Origin: Candidatus Berkiella cookevillensis
GTDB lineage: Bacteria > Pseudomonadota > Gammaproteobacteria > Berkiellales > Berkiellaceae
Assembly (NCBI RefSeq): GCF_001431315.2
Contig: NZ_LKHV02000001.1
Span: 1,364,001-1,428,000, forward strand
Reading direction: 5' to 3'
DNA length: 64,000 bases
The position numbers were made by a program, and so were the translations under genes. Of this stretch, positions 45,376 to 51,863 are shown piece after piece; positions within the stretch are counted from its first letter, which is position 1; every line of letters starts with the position of its first letter. The notes beneath the pieces were generated by a model that was not told the DNA's origin, did no database searches, and saw only the letters and a program-made list of their open reading frames with translations.

Positions 45376-45857
45376 GTCATACAGAATTAGTGCAGCTTAA
45401 TGAACTTTTAGATAAATTGATCATAGATACTGATGGATCAGTATTAAATGGGCTATCATCAATATTGTCATTAGAGTCTCAAGAGGTAGATGATTTTATT
45501 AATGCGACAAAAAAATATTATGGTGAGTTACGATTTTCGGCCTTGAGAAATTTATCTTATCAGGGCGTTATTCATGAAGATGCAGAAGCGATGATAAGCT
45601 GTTTAGCAACTATCCCATATATTGCTTTTTCTCAAGAGATTTATCACTTTGTGAATCAAGCATTAAAAGAACGCTGTGAAGCGATCAACGTAGATGCAGT
45701 TATGATTGAAAGGCCTGTTTTGCTATTTAGTGATGAAACAGAGTCAAGCAATTCAAGAGCGCCAGCACTTGCTATAGAGGAAGATTTTGGGGATTTACGA
45801 TTAGAGGCAAGCAATGAATCATCATCTTTAAAAAATATGCAAAGGAAAAATTTTTAG
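45372..45857 (+). CDS. 161-aa protein sharing the C-terminal tail of the 41908 ankyrin protein
   Basis: Helical and acidic; no known domain. It starts at TTG overlapping the TGA of the large ankyrin gene, with no convincing ribosome site, so translation would rely on coupling. Residues 119-161 (FSDETESSNSRAPALAIEED, then FGDLRLEAS) align with 218-258 of the 41908 protein (SSDSGAPHPSVIEDF, EHLWLDAS), and DNA similarity continues a few bases beyond both stops. The 41908 protein joins ankyrins and this tail in one chain, so this frame may be the displaced C-terminus of the large ankyrin gene after a frameshift, or a true second subunit. Confidence 0.6.
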   Translation: MSHTELVQLNELLDKLIIDTDGSVLNGLSSILSLESQEVDDFINATKKYYGELRFSALRNLSYQGVIHEDAEAMISCLATIPYIAFSQEIYHFVNQALKERCEAINVDAVMIERPVLLFSDETESSNSRAPALAIEEDFGDLRLEASNESSSLKNMQRKNF

Positions 45858-46012
45858 AAGCTATTGAGTGTGTTTTTTCGGATATTTATAGGTATCCTCA
45901 TCGTCACTGTGCATAAGTGCAGCGCATGTTTATCAGGTGTTTTTATAGATTGTCATTCATTATCCTATACTGTATAGAAGTGAAATACGGTTTTATAGAG
46001 AGATGGCATAAA

Positions 46013-46807
46013 ATGACAGACGATGATAAACCCATTAAGATTCTAATCGCAACACCTTGTTATCAAGGCATGTGTCACGCTGACTATACACTCTCTCTTG
46101 TGAAAACTTTTGCTTATTTTCAAAATAAAAAAAACATTAAAATCGCGCATAAATTTATTTTGTACGATAGTCTTGTACCGCGTGCTAGAAATTATTTTTC
46201 TGCAATGGCATTAAGTGATAAAACCATTACGCATTTATTATTTATTGATGCAGATATAGGATGGTTGCCCGAAGATATCATGAGATTGATCTCTCATAAT
46301 AAGCCTATTATTGGGGCAGCTATTGCCAAGAAAAAATATATATGGGACAAATTGCGTAACGAACATGTCAAGCAGATTTTATTGGATGATAGTTTGCCGA
46401 TTGAAGAATATAGAAATAGAATTCGTGCTTGCCTTGTTGAGTATGCTGTTAATTTCGGTGCCTCAAGAGAGATTAAAGATGGTGTGCTTGAGGTTGAACA
46501 TATTGGTACGGCATTCATGCTGATACAAAGACAAGCTTTAGAGAAATTATGCCAACATTACCCTGAATTAAAGATTAGGCAATCGAATCATGAGTTATTA
46601 TCTATAGAGGCTCTAAATCACTTTTACTGTTTGTTTGAATTAAGATTACAAGAAGGCAGATATTTGTCCGAGGATTTCAGCTTTTGCAAGAGATGGAATG
46701 ATTTAGGCGGAAAAATTTATGCCGATCTGAGCATAAGTCTTATGCACCATGGTGCAGAAGATTATTATGGTAGTATTCTTGGCCTTGACAAAACAAATAG
46801 AAAATAA
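46013..46807 (+). CDS. GT-A-type glycosyltransferase-like protein
   Basis: 264 residues from the ATG at 46013 (MTDDDKPIKILIATPCYQGM). It resembles family 2-like glycosyltransferases: an N-terminal nucleotide-sugar strand, LLFIDADIGWLPEDIMRLIS with the DxD metal motif, IIGAAIAKKKY, GTAFMLIQRQALEKL, and the acceptor-side acidic motif LSEDFSFCKRWNDLGGKIY. It would transfer a sugar from a nucleotide donor to an unknown acceptor. No signal or membrane helix was seen in this form; an upstream TTG/ATG start from 45917 would add an unrelated hydrophobic stretch and I reject it. It stands alone, without other envelope genes nearby. Confidence 0.75.
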   Translation: MTDDDKPIKILIATPCYQGMCHADYTLSLVKTFAYFQNKKNIKIAHKFILYDSLVPRARNYFSAMALSDKTITHLLFIDADIGWLPEDIMRLISHNKPIIGAAIAKKKYIWDKLRNEHVKQILLDDSLPIEEYRNRIRACLVEYAVNFGASREIKDGVLEVEHIGTAFMLIQRQALEKLCQHYPELKIRQSNHELLSIEALNHFYCLFELRLQEGRYLSEDFSFCKRWNDLGGKIYADLSISLMHHGAEDYYGSILGLDKTNRK

Positions 46808-46812
46808 TTGAG

Positions 46813-47208
46813 CTATCGTTTTTTGTGAGCATAGATAAAAACGTCTACCTTTTCAACAGCATAATCTTCAATCTGATGTGAAAACTGAATGGATTTAGCA
46901 TCGATATCTTGAAATTTTCCTGTTTTTGTATCTACAAGGTGATAATGGTGATGTGTGTTTTTATCGTAGTAAATTGTTTTTGATCCAGGAGGACTCATTG
47001 CATGAATCATACCTTTTTCAACAAAGACATTCAGTGTGTTATAGATGGTGGCAACGCTAATCTTAGGACAGTGTTTTTGCGTCCAGTCAATAATATCATC
47101 TGCTGTAGGATGATCGGCAATTTCATATATGAAATGTAAAATCATAATACGCTGATTTGTAGCTGTTAAACCAGATTTCTCAATCAATTTAGATTCTATT
47201 TCATACAT
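46813..47208 (-). CDS. Fur-family transcriptional regulator, PerR/Irr-like
   Basis: 131 residues. The winged-helix N-terminal half reads GLTATNQRIMILHFIYEIAD, then HPTADDIIDW and ISVATIYNTLNVFVEKGMIH, the DNA-recognition helix. The dimerisation half has the metal-binding histidines (THHHYHLVD) but lacks the two CxxC zinc motifs of typical Fur and PerR. It probably senses iron or peroxide. It is divergent from dps across 166 AT-rich bases that contain Fur/PerR-box-like dyads, so the likely target is dps and the ZIP transporter gene beyond it, with autoregulation. Confidence 0.88.
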   Translation of the reverse strand: MYEIESKLIEKSGLTATNQRIMILHFIYEIADHPTADDIIDWTQKHCPKISVATIYNTLNVFVEKGMIHAMSPPGSKTIYYDKNTHHHYHLVDTKTGKFQDIDAKSIQFSHQIEDYAVEKVDVFIYAHKKR

Positions 47209-47290
47209 GGTTTAAGATAACCTTAAAGTAAGTAATTGATATACATACATATTAAAACACCTTATACCTATATTATAGAATAAATTTAAA

Positions 47291-47340
47291 ATTATAACAA
47301 TTATATATCTTGAATAATTATTAAATTATAACTATTCTAA
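47291..47340. promoter_or_regulatory. PerR/Fur-box-like dyads between the regulator gene and dps
   Basis: ATTATAACAATTATA at 47291-47305 contains TATAA/TTATA around a 3-base centre. ATTATAACTATTCTAA at 47325-47340, read on the other strand as TTAGAATAGTTATAA, matches the 7-1-7 Fur-family plan at 5 of 7 paired positions. They overlap the expected promoter region of dps, whose ATG is at 47375. Assignment rests on sequence resemblance and gene context. Confidence 0.45.
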
Positions 47341-47374
47341 ATTTAAGGCTTGTTATAAATAATGAGAGGCTCAT

Positions 47375-47842
47375 ATGAATGTACACCCAATTGAAAAGCA
47401 AAATGCTAAAGTAGCTAAAATTTTAAAAGCAGTTTTGGCAGATACTTTCGTGCTGTATCTTAAAACATTAAATTATCATTGGCATGTCACTGGAAATTCC
47501 TTTTATAGCTTACACAAATTATTTGAAGAGCAATACAAGGCATTAGCAGAATCTTTAGATGAGATTGCAGAAAGAATTCGTCAATTAAATGAAATAGCAC
47601 CTGCCACGATTAAATCAATTTTAATGCATACGCAGTTAGAAGAAACTGAAAAACGCTTAAGTGCGAATGAAATGATTAATGATCTTATTGAGAGTCATCG
47701 TACTATCAATGAGTCTTGTAAAAAAGCTATAGAAGTAGCTGGTAAAATTCATGATGATGCAACCGTTGATCTGCTTACACAGCGTGTTGTATACCACGAA
47801 AAAGTAATTTGGATGTTAAAAAGCATGCTTTCTTCGGTATAA
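47375..47842 (+). CDS. dps: Dps-family ferritin-like DNA-protection protein
   Basis: 155 residues. The ferroxidase-site pattern is intact: LKTLNYHWHVTGNSFYSLHK, followed by LFEEQYKALAESLDEIAERI, giving the His and Asp/Glu ligands at the dimer interface. Dps forms a 12-mer that oxidises Fe(II) with peroxide, stores iron and shields DNA. GAGAGG lies 5 nt upstream of the ATG. It is divergent from a Fur/PerR-type regulator gene and precedes a ZIP metal transporter gene by 92 nt, across a palindromic repeat that may separate the two transcripts. Confidence 0.94.
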   Translation: MNVHPIEKQNAKVAKILKAVLADTFVLYLKTLNYHWHVTGNSFYSLHKLFEEQYKALAESLDEIAERIRQLNEIAPATIKSILMHTQLEETEKRLSANEMINDLIESHRTINESCKKAIEVAGKIHDDATVDLLTQRVVYHEKVIWMLKSMLSSV

Positions 47843-47861
47843 AAATCATGTGCAAAGGCAA

Positions 47862-47907
47862 TATAGTCAAAGCACATGAATTGTAGAGTTCATGTGCAAA
47901 GACTATA
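47862..47907. repeat. Dispersed palindromic repeat, copy B (compact)
   Basis: TATAGTCAAAGCACATGAA (47862-47880) and TTCATGTGCAAAGACTATA (47889-47907) pair at 16 of 19 positions around an 8-base loop. It is the shortest member of the family at 15695-15821 and 49822-49891, reduced to the two ends. A partial extra copy, CATGTGCAAAGGCAATATAG, lies just upstream. It could form a hairpin at the end of the dps transcript. Confidence 0.65.
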
Positions 47908-47933
47908 AAGAGTGAGCATCTATAGGAGATATC

Positions 47934-48695
47934 ATGGTCGATAATGCATTGCCTGCCCTAGGTCTTAGTTTTTTAGCGGGATTAGCCACAACAATTGGTG
48001 GCATACTATGCATTTATATTGGTAGAGAGTCATCTGTAAAAATGGGAGCAGCTTTAGCATTGACAGCTGGTGTCATGCTCTATGTTTCATTTATGGAGCT
48101 TTTGCCTGAAGGACAATTACTCTTATCAAGCTCTTTTCCCAATCTCAATGCATTATTAATTTTACATTGTCTTATACTTACACTCATTGTTATTTTCTTC
48201 TTAGAGAAAGGGCACAAAAAATGTTTATCTGAGGAAGCTTTACTTTATAAGTCCAGCCTTTTTATTGTTGTCTCCTTGACATTGCATAATTTCCCTGAAG
48301 GGATGGCAACACTTGCCTCTACATTGGCTGATTTTAAGCTAGGGCTTGTCAGTGCATTTGCAATTGCAATGCATAATATTCCAGAAGGTCTTGCCATTGC
48401 CATACCTGTTTATAAGCTGACGGGTAGCTATAAAAAAGCCATATTTTATGCTTTTCTATCTGGAATGGCGGAGCCTATAGGCGCATTGATAGGATTGTTT
48501 TTTTTAAACCAATTTATGAGCGAGGCAGTATTAGGTGTTATTCTCTGTAGTATTGCTACTATTATGATTTATATTTCAATGATTCAAATTATTCCATTAG
48601 CACGAGGAATGGCAAAAACCAGTGTTGTTACGATGGCAACGCTGGCGGGTATGCTGGTAATGGGACTTAGTATCACGCTCTTCAGCTTAAGTTAA
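47934..48695 (+). CDS. zupT: ZIP-family metal transporter, ZupT-like
   Basis: 253 residues, eight membrane segments. The metal pathway is marked by LHNFPEGMATLASTL in helix IV and MHNIPEGLAIAIPVY in helix V, both with the HNxPEG signature of GufA/ZupT-type transporters. The start MVDNALPALGLSFLAGLATT fits the family. ZupT imports zinc, iron and manganese across the inner membrane. AGGAG lies 6 nt upstream of the ATG. Next to dps and the Fur-type regulator, it completes a small metal and oxidative-stress locus. Symbol given by similarity. Confidence 0.9.
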   Translation: MVDNALPALGLSFLAGLATTIGGILCIYIGRESSVKMGAALALTAGVMLYVSFMELLPEGQLLLSSSFPNLNALLILHCLILTLIVIFFLEKGHKKCLSEEALLYKSSLFIVVSLTLHNFPEGMATLASTLADFKLGLVSAFAIAMHNIPEGLAIAIPVYKLTGSYKKAIFYAFLSGMAEPIGALIGLFFLNQFMSEAVLGVILCSIATIMIYISMIQIIPLARGMAKTSVVTMATLAGMLVMGLSITLFSLS

Positions 48696-48712
48696 AGCTA
48701 ATTACTTAGCTT

Positions 48713-49732
48713 TTAAACTTCTTGGCTTGAGTCATAGCTCCCCAGCATAGCCGCGCTGTTTAAGCGTGCTCGCTTTAATAAAGCCTGTTGTGCTTTAAGA
48801 TTGTTTTCAGTTTTGCCCTCCCAGATCTTTAGACAGGGATCTTGCAAGGCTCGCCCATAGGAAAAGCTCAAGTTCCAAGGCTGATTGCTAAGTTGATGGA
48901 TGGCATTCAGTATAGCTGTGGCTTGCTCAGGTGATTGCCCTCCAGATAAGAAATTAATGCTTGGCACAGCCGCAGGCACAGTTCTTCTAAATACGCCTAT
49001 CGTTGCTTGGGCAATTTCAGAGATAGAATTTTGTGTGACAGCGGTTTTGCCTGGCAATACCATGCTGGGCTTTAAAACAATATATTCTAAAAGAACATTA
49101 TGTTTTGCAAGGGCTTTAAATACACTTCTTAATACTTCTTCTGTAATGGCTGCACATTCTGCAAGTGTGTGAGAACCATCGATGAGGATTTCGGGTTCAA
49201 CAATAGGCACAATTGCATGGTGCTGACATATTGCGGCATACATACCCAAGCTATTGGCATTGGTTTTGATTGCCAGAGAAGAGGGCTTGGGTGATACTTG
49301 AAAGACAGCCCGCCATTTTGCGAATTTTGCACCTTGAGATTTATAGGCAGCTACTCTATCTGTTAATCCATCTAATCCCTGTGTAATTTTGTCATTTTCA
49401 ACATTCACCAACGGAATCAGACCTTTGTCAACTTTTATGCCTGGCACAATATCTTGTTGTTCCAAGCATTGAACAAAAGATAGCCCTGAAGTTGTTTTTT
49501 GTTGCAGGCTTTCTTCAAATAAAATGATGCCTGAGATATATTGTGATAAACCTGGGGTTGTAAATAATAACTCACGGTAAGCACGTCTATTTTCTTCTGT
49601 TGGTTCAAGGCGAATACTTTCAAATCGCTTGGTAATGGTTGCCAAACTTTCATCAGCGGCTAATATACCTTTGGCTGGCTGTATGATTTTATTAATAATT
49701 TCTGAAAGATGTCTTGCATTCACTGTGTTCAT
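48713..49732 (-). CDS. Class I fructose-bisphosphate aldolase
   Basis: 339 residues from the ATG at 49732, with AGGGG 5 nt upstream; a TTG at 49750 is a poorer start. Family motifs are KGILAADESLATITKRF near the N-terminus, AYRELLFTTPGLSQYISGII, GIKVDKGLIPL, FAKWRAVF and the Schiff-base lysine region LLEYIVLKPSMVLPGKT, then LSGGQSPEQA and LSFSYGRALQ. It reversibly splits fructose 1,6-bisphosphate into DHAP and glyceraldehyde 3-phosphate in glycolysis or gluconeogenesis. This is the metal-independent, eukaryote-like type of class I enzyme, found in some bacteria. Monocistronic. Confidence 0.95.
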   Translation of the reverse strand: MNTVNARHLSEIINKIIQPAKGILAADESLATITKRFESIRLEPTEENRRAYRELLFTTPGLSQYISGIILFEESLQQKTTSGLSFVQCLEQQDIVPGIKVDKGLIPLVNVENDKITQGLDGLTDRVAAYKSQGAKFAKWRAVFQVSPKPSSLAIKTNANSLGMYAAICQHHAIVPIVEPEILIDGSHTLAECAAITEEVLRSVFKALAKHNVLLEYIVLKPSMVLPGKTAVTQNSISEIAQATIGVFRRTVPAAVPSINFLSGGQSPEQATAILNAIHQLSNQPWNLSFSYGRALQDPCLKIWEGKTENNLKAQQALLKRARLNSAAMLGSYDSSQEV

Positions 49733-49821
49733 AGCAACCCCTATCTGCAAATAAATATAGATTTTATATATCCTTCACAGATGAATCTTACCCGTTGTTT
49801 TATAAAAAGTATAAGATATAT

Positions 49822-49891
49822 TATAGTCACATCGGCGTAAATGAGGATTACGAAAAGGTGATGCCCTCCGATGGCTCATGTGCGAAGACTA
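49822..49891. repeat. Dispersed palindromic repeat, copy C
   Basis: Begins TATAGTCACATCGGCG at 49822 and ends CATGTGCGAAGACTA at 49877-49891. The internal ATGAGGATTACGAAAAGG resembles TGAGGATTGCGAGAGGG in copy A. It sits between the divergent aldolase and Ulp1-like genes, a position suited to a non-coding repeat. Confidence 0.65.
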
Positions 49892-49998
49892 ATACCTACT
49901 GTCCCCTGAATGCTTATTTTGGTCGGATATTCATATATTTTTTTGCTTAATACTCTATATTATCGGATTGATAAAAAAAGATATATTTGGTTATTGAT

Positions 49999-51282
49999 AT
50001 GAAAGAATTCATACGAACATGTGCAGAAAAAATAGGTGTTTTGGATCCAGTTATGGAGCCTGTTTGTGAGCATATCAGTGATTTTCTCTGTCAGTATACA
50101 GAGGGAACGCATAAATTAAATGATTATTTACCAAGCCGTTTATTTGATGCTACAGATTCTATTATTGATTGGTCTTATGAAAATCCTTGGGCTGTTGCTA
50201 AAAATGTATTATCTGCTGTAGGCATAGGATATTACCTTTATAATAATATAAAAAACGATAAAACATTAAGCTTTGCACTTTCCTATGAGTCTATCTATGG
50301 TAGACGGAAGGGTAATGCACATAAACCTGAAGCGCCTGTTTCTTCTGTACTGAATAAACTTAGTAGCTCGAAAAACACAGGATTATCTTTTGATCTTGAT
50401 GCAATGAAGAAGCCCAATATTTTTGATTTTAAAGATAATATTGAGGTAACAGCTCTTATTAAAATATATGAAAAAGTATATACTGATGAGCATGGTGCAG
50501 AGAGTTGTTTAGGTGTGTTTAATCGTAGACCTATCTTAAAATTAGAAAACGATGGTATTTTCCAAGCTGTTACATATGTTGCTGTCGATGCCTCATTTCC
50601 AGATAAACAAACTGTGAGTGAGAGCTTAAATGATTGGCTTATGAATATGCTGGCTTTTTGTGTTGTAACAAATCAAGCCATGCTGCCCCTTGAGTTTAGA
50701 ACTATGATGATGATAAATCATAGCAATGCACATTGGACTGTGTTAAATGCCTCTTTAAAAACGAATGAAGCAACACAAAGCTTTTTTCAAGAAGCAAAAA
50801 GAAGGTATTCTCATTTGTTTGCCTACCAACGTGATGGCATCATCAATAACTATTTAGATATTAATAATGCTAAAAATATAATGATGACTATGCTTTCTGA
50901 GCCTAGCGCACCTGCATTATCATTTGCAGAGATTGAGTTGGTGCATCATGATTCTATAAATCATAGTGGTTGTCATATATTAGTAGGAAGTTCTTTGGCA
51001 ACATTTAAAACACTTTTTGAAAATACAAACTATTTTTACGAAGAGGTACCACAACAGCGTGGTAATACCTGTGCAGATCATGCCGTCTACATGGGAATGT
51101 CTAGCAGTTTGTTTAATATTCCCGTCACAGAGGCAAATTCATCTGAATTAAGATCTTTGACAGAAGCGGTGCATCCAAGAGTTGAGACTCAAAGAATATT
51201 GGAGGAGCAATACCAATCTTATATTGAATTTGAGGTGCAATCTGAAGATGCCGAGAAGGTCAAACGTTTGTTAGGAATGTAG
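49999..51282 (+). CDS. Ulp1/SENP-like (CE clan) cysteine protease, candidate deubiquitinase-type effector
   Basis: 427 residues from the ATG at 49999. The catalytic pattern of CE-clan proteases is visible in order: histidine in NHSNAHWTVLNASL (about His245-Trp246), aspartate in IELVHHDSINHS (about Asp318), the oxyanion glutamine and nucleophile in EVPQQRGNTCADHAVYMG (Gln352/353, Cys358). These enzymes remove ubiquitin, SUMO or NEDD8 in eukaryotes; in bacteria they are almost always secreted effectors. The N-terminal ~150 residues have a hydrophobic patch (AVAKNVLSAVGIGYYLY) and no known domain. A small SMLxVF-family gene lies 12 nt beyond its stop, on the opposite strand. Confidence 0.72.
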   Translation: MKEFIRTCAEKIGVLDPVMEPVCEHISDFLCQYTEGTHKLNDYLPSRLFDATDSIIDWSYENPWAVAKNVLSAVGIGYYLYNNIKNDKTLSFALSYESIYGRRKGNAHKPEAPVSSVLNKLSSSKNTGLSFDLDAMKKPNIFDFKDNIEVTALIKIYEKVYTDEHGAESCLGVFNRRPILKLENDGIFQAVTYVAVDASFPDKQTVSESLNDWLMNMLAFCVVTNQAMLPLEFRTMMMINHSNAHWTVLNASLKTNEATQSFFQEAKRRYSHLFAYQRDGIINNYLDINNAKNIMMTMLSEPSAPALSFAEIELVHHDSINHSGCHILVGSSLATFKTLFENTNYFYEEVPQQRGNTCADHAVYMGMSSSLFNIPVTEANSSELRSLTEAVHPRVETQRILEEQYQSYIEFEVQSEDAEKVKRLLGM

Positions 51283-51294
51283 CGTGCTAGATCT

Positions 51295-51537
51295 TCAGAT
51301 CTTCTTTTTAGTCAAAGTGGGGGGCGATGCTGTCTTGACCAAGCTTAAATTTTCCTCAGTGCTCTCAACTGGTGCATGATCTTCACTTAAAACTCCCGCA
51401 CTGACTCGCTGAAAGAGTAACAGCATGCTTTGTGATTCGTTACTGGGTAAGAAATTACCATCTGCGAAGACTTCAAGCATAGATGTTTTTTTAGATTTTG
51501 GGGCAGGCGCTTTTAACATTTTAGAACACTTATACAT
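51295..51537 (-). CDS. SMLxVF-family small protein 1 (80 aa)
   Basis: A lysine-rich start (MYKCSKMLKAPAPKSKKTS) leads to a core MLEVFADGNFLPSNES, then LFQRVSAGVLSEDHAP and an acidic tail. The core aligns with the 77-residue protein at 54638-54871 (MLKVFEHGQFMPERET, LYTRVSNGSMSED). No family was recognised. The frame is conserved between paralogs, so it is probably translated. It is convergent with the Ulp1-like gene, and the two small genes flank the zeta-like kinase gene. An internal ATG at codon 7 is an alternative start. Confidence 0.6.
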   Translation of the reverse strand: MYKCSKMLKAPAPKSKKTSMLEVFADGNFLPSNESQSMLLLFQRVSAGVLSEDHAPVESTEENLSLVKTASPPTLTKKKI

Positions 51538-51775
51538 TATTTAAGAGTTAGTAAACTTTTTGACTTTGCTATTCTGAGATTTTTGAGTAGATAAGTCAAC
51601 AGCATCCATACAACATTATTCGTGTATCCACATGATAAAACAATTATGACTTGATGGGGTATAGATCGTTATAGCTCTTAAGCTATTTATAAATATTCCT
51701 CCGATACTTATGAAGGCACTTTTTTTTTTGAAATTTTAATGCTAATACTCTAAAGAGTTGAGTCAATTAACTAGA
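51538..51775. other. Intergenic region, no gene seen
   Basis: AT-rich stretch upstream of the SMLxVF gene 1 and the zeta-like gene, with a run of ten T near 51720. It is followed by a short inverted-repeat element (51776-51832). No coherent frame. Confidence 0.4.
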
Positions 51776-51832
51776 AGGAAGCTATCTCAAAAATAGTAGC
51801 TTTGTTTTGGAGCGTTTTTGAGCCAGCTTCTT
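51776..51832. repeat. Short inverted-repeat element of the CTCAAAAAT family (copy 2)
   Basis: GAAGCTATCTCAAAAATAG at the left and GTTTTTGAGCCAGCTTC at the right are imperfect reverse complements. The left end matches the complemented right end of the element at 23817-23932 over about 22 bases with one clear mismatch. It ends about 30 bases before the zeta-like gene and could affect its expression. Confidence 0.6.
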
Positions 51833-51863
51833 GTGTGTATACACATTTTGAGTGAGATGCATC

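Noticed and set aside
45917-46012. N-terminal extension of the glycosyltransferase from 45917
   Set aside because: The added residues are hydrophobic and unlike the family; the ATG at 46013 gives the expected start.
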